Position numbers and translations under genes: made by a program. A stretch of DNA of 64,000 bases from Maribacter sp. GTDB taxonomy: Bacteria > Bacteroidota > Bacteroidia > Flavobacteriales > Flavobacteriaceae. The DNA is taken from NCBI GenBank assembly GCA_011050675.1, contig DRFI01000017.1, positions 248,001 through 312,000 on the forward strand, read 5' to 3'. Of the stretch, positions 61,897 through 64,000 are shown one piece after another. The notes below the pieces were generated by a model that was not told the DNA's origin, did no database searches, and saw only the letters and a program-made list of their open reading frames with translations. Position 1 is the stretch's first letter; every line of letters begins with the position of its first letter.

Positions 61897-63435
61897 CTAT
61901 TTTGATGAAACGGACTTAAATTCCTTAATTGCTGTGTTGGGTTCCATAATAGCATAACCTTCCCAGAATGTTGGGTCGTATTTTGGCAAATAAGTAGGCA
62001 ATACGACATTATTTTCTGTGAAATCATCAAATGTAGCCTGACTGATATTTTCTGTCTCAAAAACTATCATTTCATTTTTTTCAACATTAATAAAAACAAA
62101 ATCCATATCTCCAGATAGCTCGTTCTGTTTGTTTTTACCTTTAACGATTTTGTTCTTTTCAATAATTTTTAAAGGCCTTCTAACACCAATTCGTTCTCCT
62201 ACTTCAGATTCATAATAATGTAAACCGTAAAAACCATTTGCACCTTTATGGTAGATAATTTTTCCTTTAGACAGATATTTGTTGGTGGAAATTCCTAATA
62301 AATTGAATTTACTAATAGGTTTTACATTGCTGTAATCTACCTGTATAACTGCAAAGTCATCTGCATTTATATATAAAGTGCCTTCAAAATCTGCTGATCC
62401 ATCTGGTTTGAAAGAGACAACATATACAGCGGCATCACCTAAATAAGTGAATTCATTAAGGGCGAAATCGTACTTTCTAGATTTGAGTATAAAATTAAGA
62501 TCACTACCATCTTGGGTTGGTAATCCATTTAGAATGGAACCCAAATTATTCCTTTTCCAGTGGGCAAAGTTTTTTTGTCGTTCTTCCTTATCTTTTTTCT
62601 TTTTTTCCAGTTCTGCATTAACAGCAGCTACATCTGTAGAATCTACATCTTCTTCAAACAGCTCACTGACCTCATCAGCATCTATTTTAAAGGATAGTAA
62701 CCCAGATTTAATTTTAAAATAAGACCCAGGCTTTACATTTTCTTTTAGAATACTATTAAACTGTTCTTCTATTTTCTCTTGATCAAGTGCAGTACTTTTA
62801 TCGTATAATTTAGATGCTTTTAATAAATCTAGTTTTTGTACCTCTTCATCATAATTACCAAAAAGGTCGCCCACTAATTCTTGATAATAAGCATCATTTT
62901 TAGGAACGGTAGAAATGATACTATCAATGAATTTTTGGTTTAGTACATCAATAGAGGATTTTTTGACTTTGAAATTACTTTTTGTCCATCTGTTAAAATA
63001 GGATGATCTATGAAATAATCTTTTTTTGGTAAGGTCATTAGTGTAGTTCTCATCTAGATTATCTTCTACTAGATCTATGATTTCTTCAGCAGTATAATTT
63101 TTGTTGGAGACTATTACCTCTCGTAGTTCAATTGCCTTGGGCACCAGTAATATTTTAGCTGTAGTAAATTCAGATATGGGTTTCGATAGGGTTTCATAAC
63201 CCATTGAGGAAATGGTCAGGGAATCAGACTCCGTAATGGTCTCGTTTAATATGAAATTAAAGTTACCTTCTTCATTGGTGATAACACCTTTTTCTTTTAA
63301 TTGTACTGTGGCAAAGGGTATTGGCTGTTGGCTTATACTATCAATAACAAAAGCGGTTAGATTCTGCGCGTTGGTATTAAATATGTTTAAAAATAGTAAT
63401 GTAAAAAATGGAAGAAGAAGTTTTTTAGTGTTCAT
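61897..63435 (-). CDS. secreted CarboxypepD_reg-like protein
   Basis: A signal peptide (to about residue 23), a CarboxypepD_reg-like domain (26-105, AFVIDSISQQPIPFATVQLKEKGVITNEEGNFNF), and a long C-terminal part without clear family. The middle has a charged coiled region (VNAELEKKKKDKEERQK). The end contains strands typical of secreted proteins. 512 residues; probably periplasmic or outer-membrane-associated. It is in the same direction as feoB but 106 bases after its small partner. Confidence 0.8.
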   Translation of the reverse strand: MNTKKLLLPFFTLLFLNIFNTNAQNLTAFVIDSISQQPIPFATVQLKEKGVITNEEGNFNFILNETITESDSLTISSMGYETLSKPISEFTTAKILLVPKAIELREVIVSNKNYTAEEIIDLVEDNLDENYTNDLTKKRLFHRSSYFNRWTKSNFKVKKSSIDVLNQKFIDSIISTVPKNDAYYQELVGDLFGNYDEEVQKLDLLKASKLYDKSTALDQEKIEEQFNSILKENVKPGSYFKIKSGLLSFKIDADEVSELFEEDVDSTDVAAVNAELEKKKKDKEERQKNFAHWKRNNLGSILNGLPTQDGSDLNFILKSRKYDFALNEFTYLGDAAVYVVSFKPDGSADFEGTLYINADDFAVIQVDYSNVKPISKFNLLGISTNKYLSKGKIIYHKGANGFYGLHYYESEVGERIGVRRPLKIIEKNKIVKGKNKQNELSGDMDFVFINVEKNEMIVFETENISQATFDDFTENNVVLPTYLPKYDPTFWEGYAIMEPNTAIKEFKSVSSK

Positions 63436-63541
63436 GGTGTTAGATTATTCCTACGCAATCTAAACGAACCAAAGAAAGAAACGTTACAATTTTAGAAACT
63501 GTTATGAGTCTTTTTTATTTAATTTAACTAAAAATTGAAAT

Positions 63542-63691
63542 CTAGTGACAGCCGCAATCGTTTTGACCACAAGCTTTCGAACTACTTTTTTTGCTAGACC
63601 ATAGAGATTTTGGAATGAAAAATTTTGTAGCTACATAACCAACAGAAATAGCTAAAGTGATGTAAACTAATATGTGTTGTAGTATATCCAT
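63542..63691 (-). CDS. FeoB-associated Cys-rich membrane protein
   Basis: 49 residues: one N-terminal membrane helix (about 6-26, LQHILVYITLAISVGYVATKF) and a C-terminal cysteine cluster CGQNDCGCH (Cys41, Cys46, Cys48). This is the small protein that commonly follows feoB. Its ATG is one base after the feoB TAA, so it is translationally coupled and probably works with FeoB in iron uptake. Confidence 0.88.
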   Translation of the reverse strand: MDILQHILVYITLAISVGYVATKFFIPKSLWSSKKSSSKACGQNDCGCH

Positions 63692-63692
63692 T

Positions 63693-64000
63693 TTATTTTA
63701 ATAATTGATAAGCAATGAAAGCAACAATATAAGCAAATAAGCTCATAAAAACTAGTTGTCCGGCAGGCCATTTCCAAGAATTGGTCTCCCTTTTTACTAC
63801 TGCTAAGGTACTCATGCATTGCATAGCAAAGGCATAGAATAGAAGTAGGGAAATTCCAGAAGCTAAATTAAATAAAGGTTTTTTTGTTCTTGGGTTTATC
63901 TCGGCAGCCATTCTATTTTTAATGGTTTCTTCTTCATCATTACCAACACTATAAATAGTAGCAAGGGTACCCACAAAAACTTCTCTGGCAGCAAATGACG
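63693..64000 (-). CDS. feoB: ferrous iron transport protein B, C-terminal part
   Basis: The frame is open to the window edge; the residues SFAAREVFVGTLATIYSVGN and LFYAFAMQCMSTLAVVKRET match the end of FeoB, a GTPase-coupled inner-membrane Fe(II) importer. Only the last 102 codons are present; no start lies here. Upstream feoA and most of feoB would be beyond 64000. The small Cys-rich protein is the next gene. Confidence 0.93.
   Translation of the reverse strand, partial: SFAAREVFVGTLATIYSVGNDEEETIKNRMAAEINPRTKKPLFNLASGISLLLFYAFAMQCMSTLAVVKRETNSWKWPAGQLVFMSLFAYIVAFIAYQLLK

Noticed and set aside
1-64000. tRNA, rRNA, CRISPR arrays, insertion sequences or prophage genes
   Set aside because: None was found by reading both strands; no CCA-ended cloverleaf, no regularly spaced repeats and no transposase or integrase frames.

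Overview
The window is a piece of chromosome from a member of the Flavobacteriaceae (Bacteroidota), most likely marine. The evidence is AT-rich DNA, many sites matching the Bacteroidota promoter -7 element TAnnTTTG, families typical of the phylum (DUF3078, DUF3109, TonB-dependent receptors with CarboxypepD_reg domains, a LytS/LytTR pair with a TPR sensor, the small Cys-rich protein after FeoB) and a lycopene cyclase gene. The genus is not decided by what I can see. There is no rRNA, tRNA, CRISPR array, IS element or prophage. The first gene and the last gene (feoB) are cut by the window edges.

Layout. 1-10.8 kb is housekeeping: a PA0069-type radical SAM protein, a family 2 glycosyltransferase, an acyltransferase/HD pair, a bacilliredoxin, a TerB/DnaJ protein, HupE/UreJ, dCMP deaminase, an S41 protease and MarC. 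10.9-16.3 kb has a DUF3109 protein and a LytTR regulator with its TPR histidine kinase. After these comes a gene-poor stretch with three possible tiny membrane proteins and two strong palindromes. 16.4-29.0 kb is a sugar-oxidation island: two [3Fe-4S]-type GMC oxidoreductases, one twin-arginine small subunit, three TIM-barrel isomerases/epimerases, a Gfo/Idh/MocA oxidoreductase, two DUF1080 (3-keto-glycoside hydrolase) lipoproteins and an MFS permease. Together these fit oxidation of glycosides to 3-keto-glycosides, cleavage, and processing of the keto-sugar.

29.1-31.1 kb holds yicC-gmk-nadD. 31.2-36.9 kb is a phosphate module: a PiT transporter with a PhoU-like tail, a phosphate-type porin and small secreted proteins. 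Phased 11-bp TTAAC-type repeats lie upstream of several of these genes and, most clearly, upstream of a MORN-repeat gene at 46.4 kb. 37.1-46.2 kb carries dGTPase, a dxs-DUF3078 operon, tadA, a cold-shock protein, a ClC protein lacking the gating glutamate, and aspS. 46.9-53.5 kb is a tetR-tolC-adaptor-RND efflux operon with a palindrome over its promoter. 53.9-56.0 kb is isoprenoid and carotenoid biosynthesis (polyprenyl synthase, lycopene cyclase). 56.1-60.0 kb is a metal module: a TonB-dependent receptor divergent from a DtxR/MntR regulator and a ZIP transporter, with a DtxR-like box covering the receptor promoter. 60.0-64.0 kb holds small envelope proteins and the end of a feo operon.

Most genes are ordinary for the family. 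The parts that merit a second look are the sugar-oxidation island with its shared leader motif, the phosphate-like phased repeats, an intrinsic terminator that contains a start codon, and the gene-poor stretch around 15 kb.
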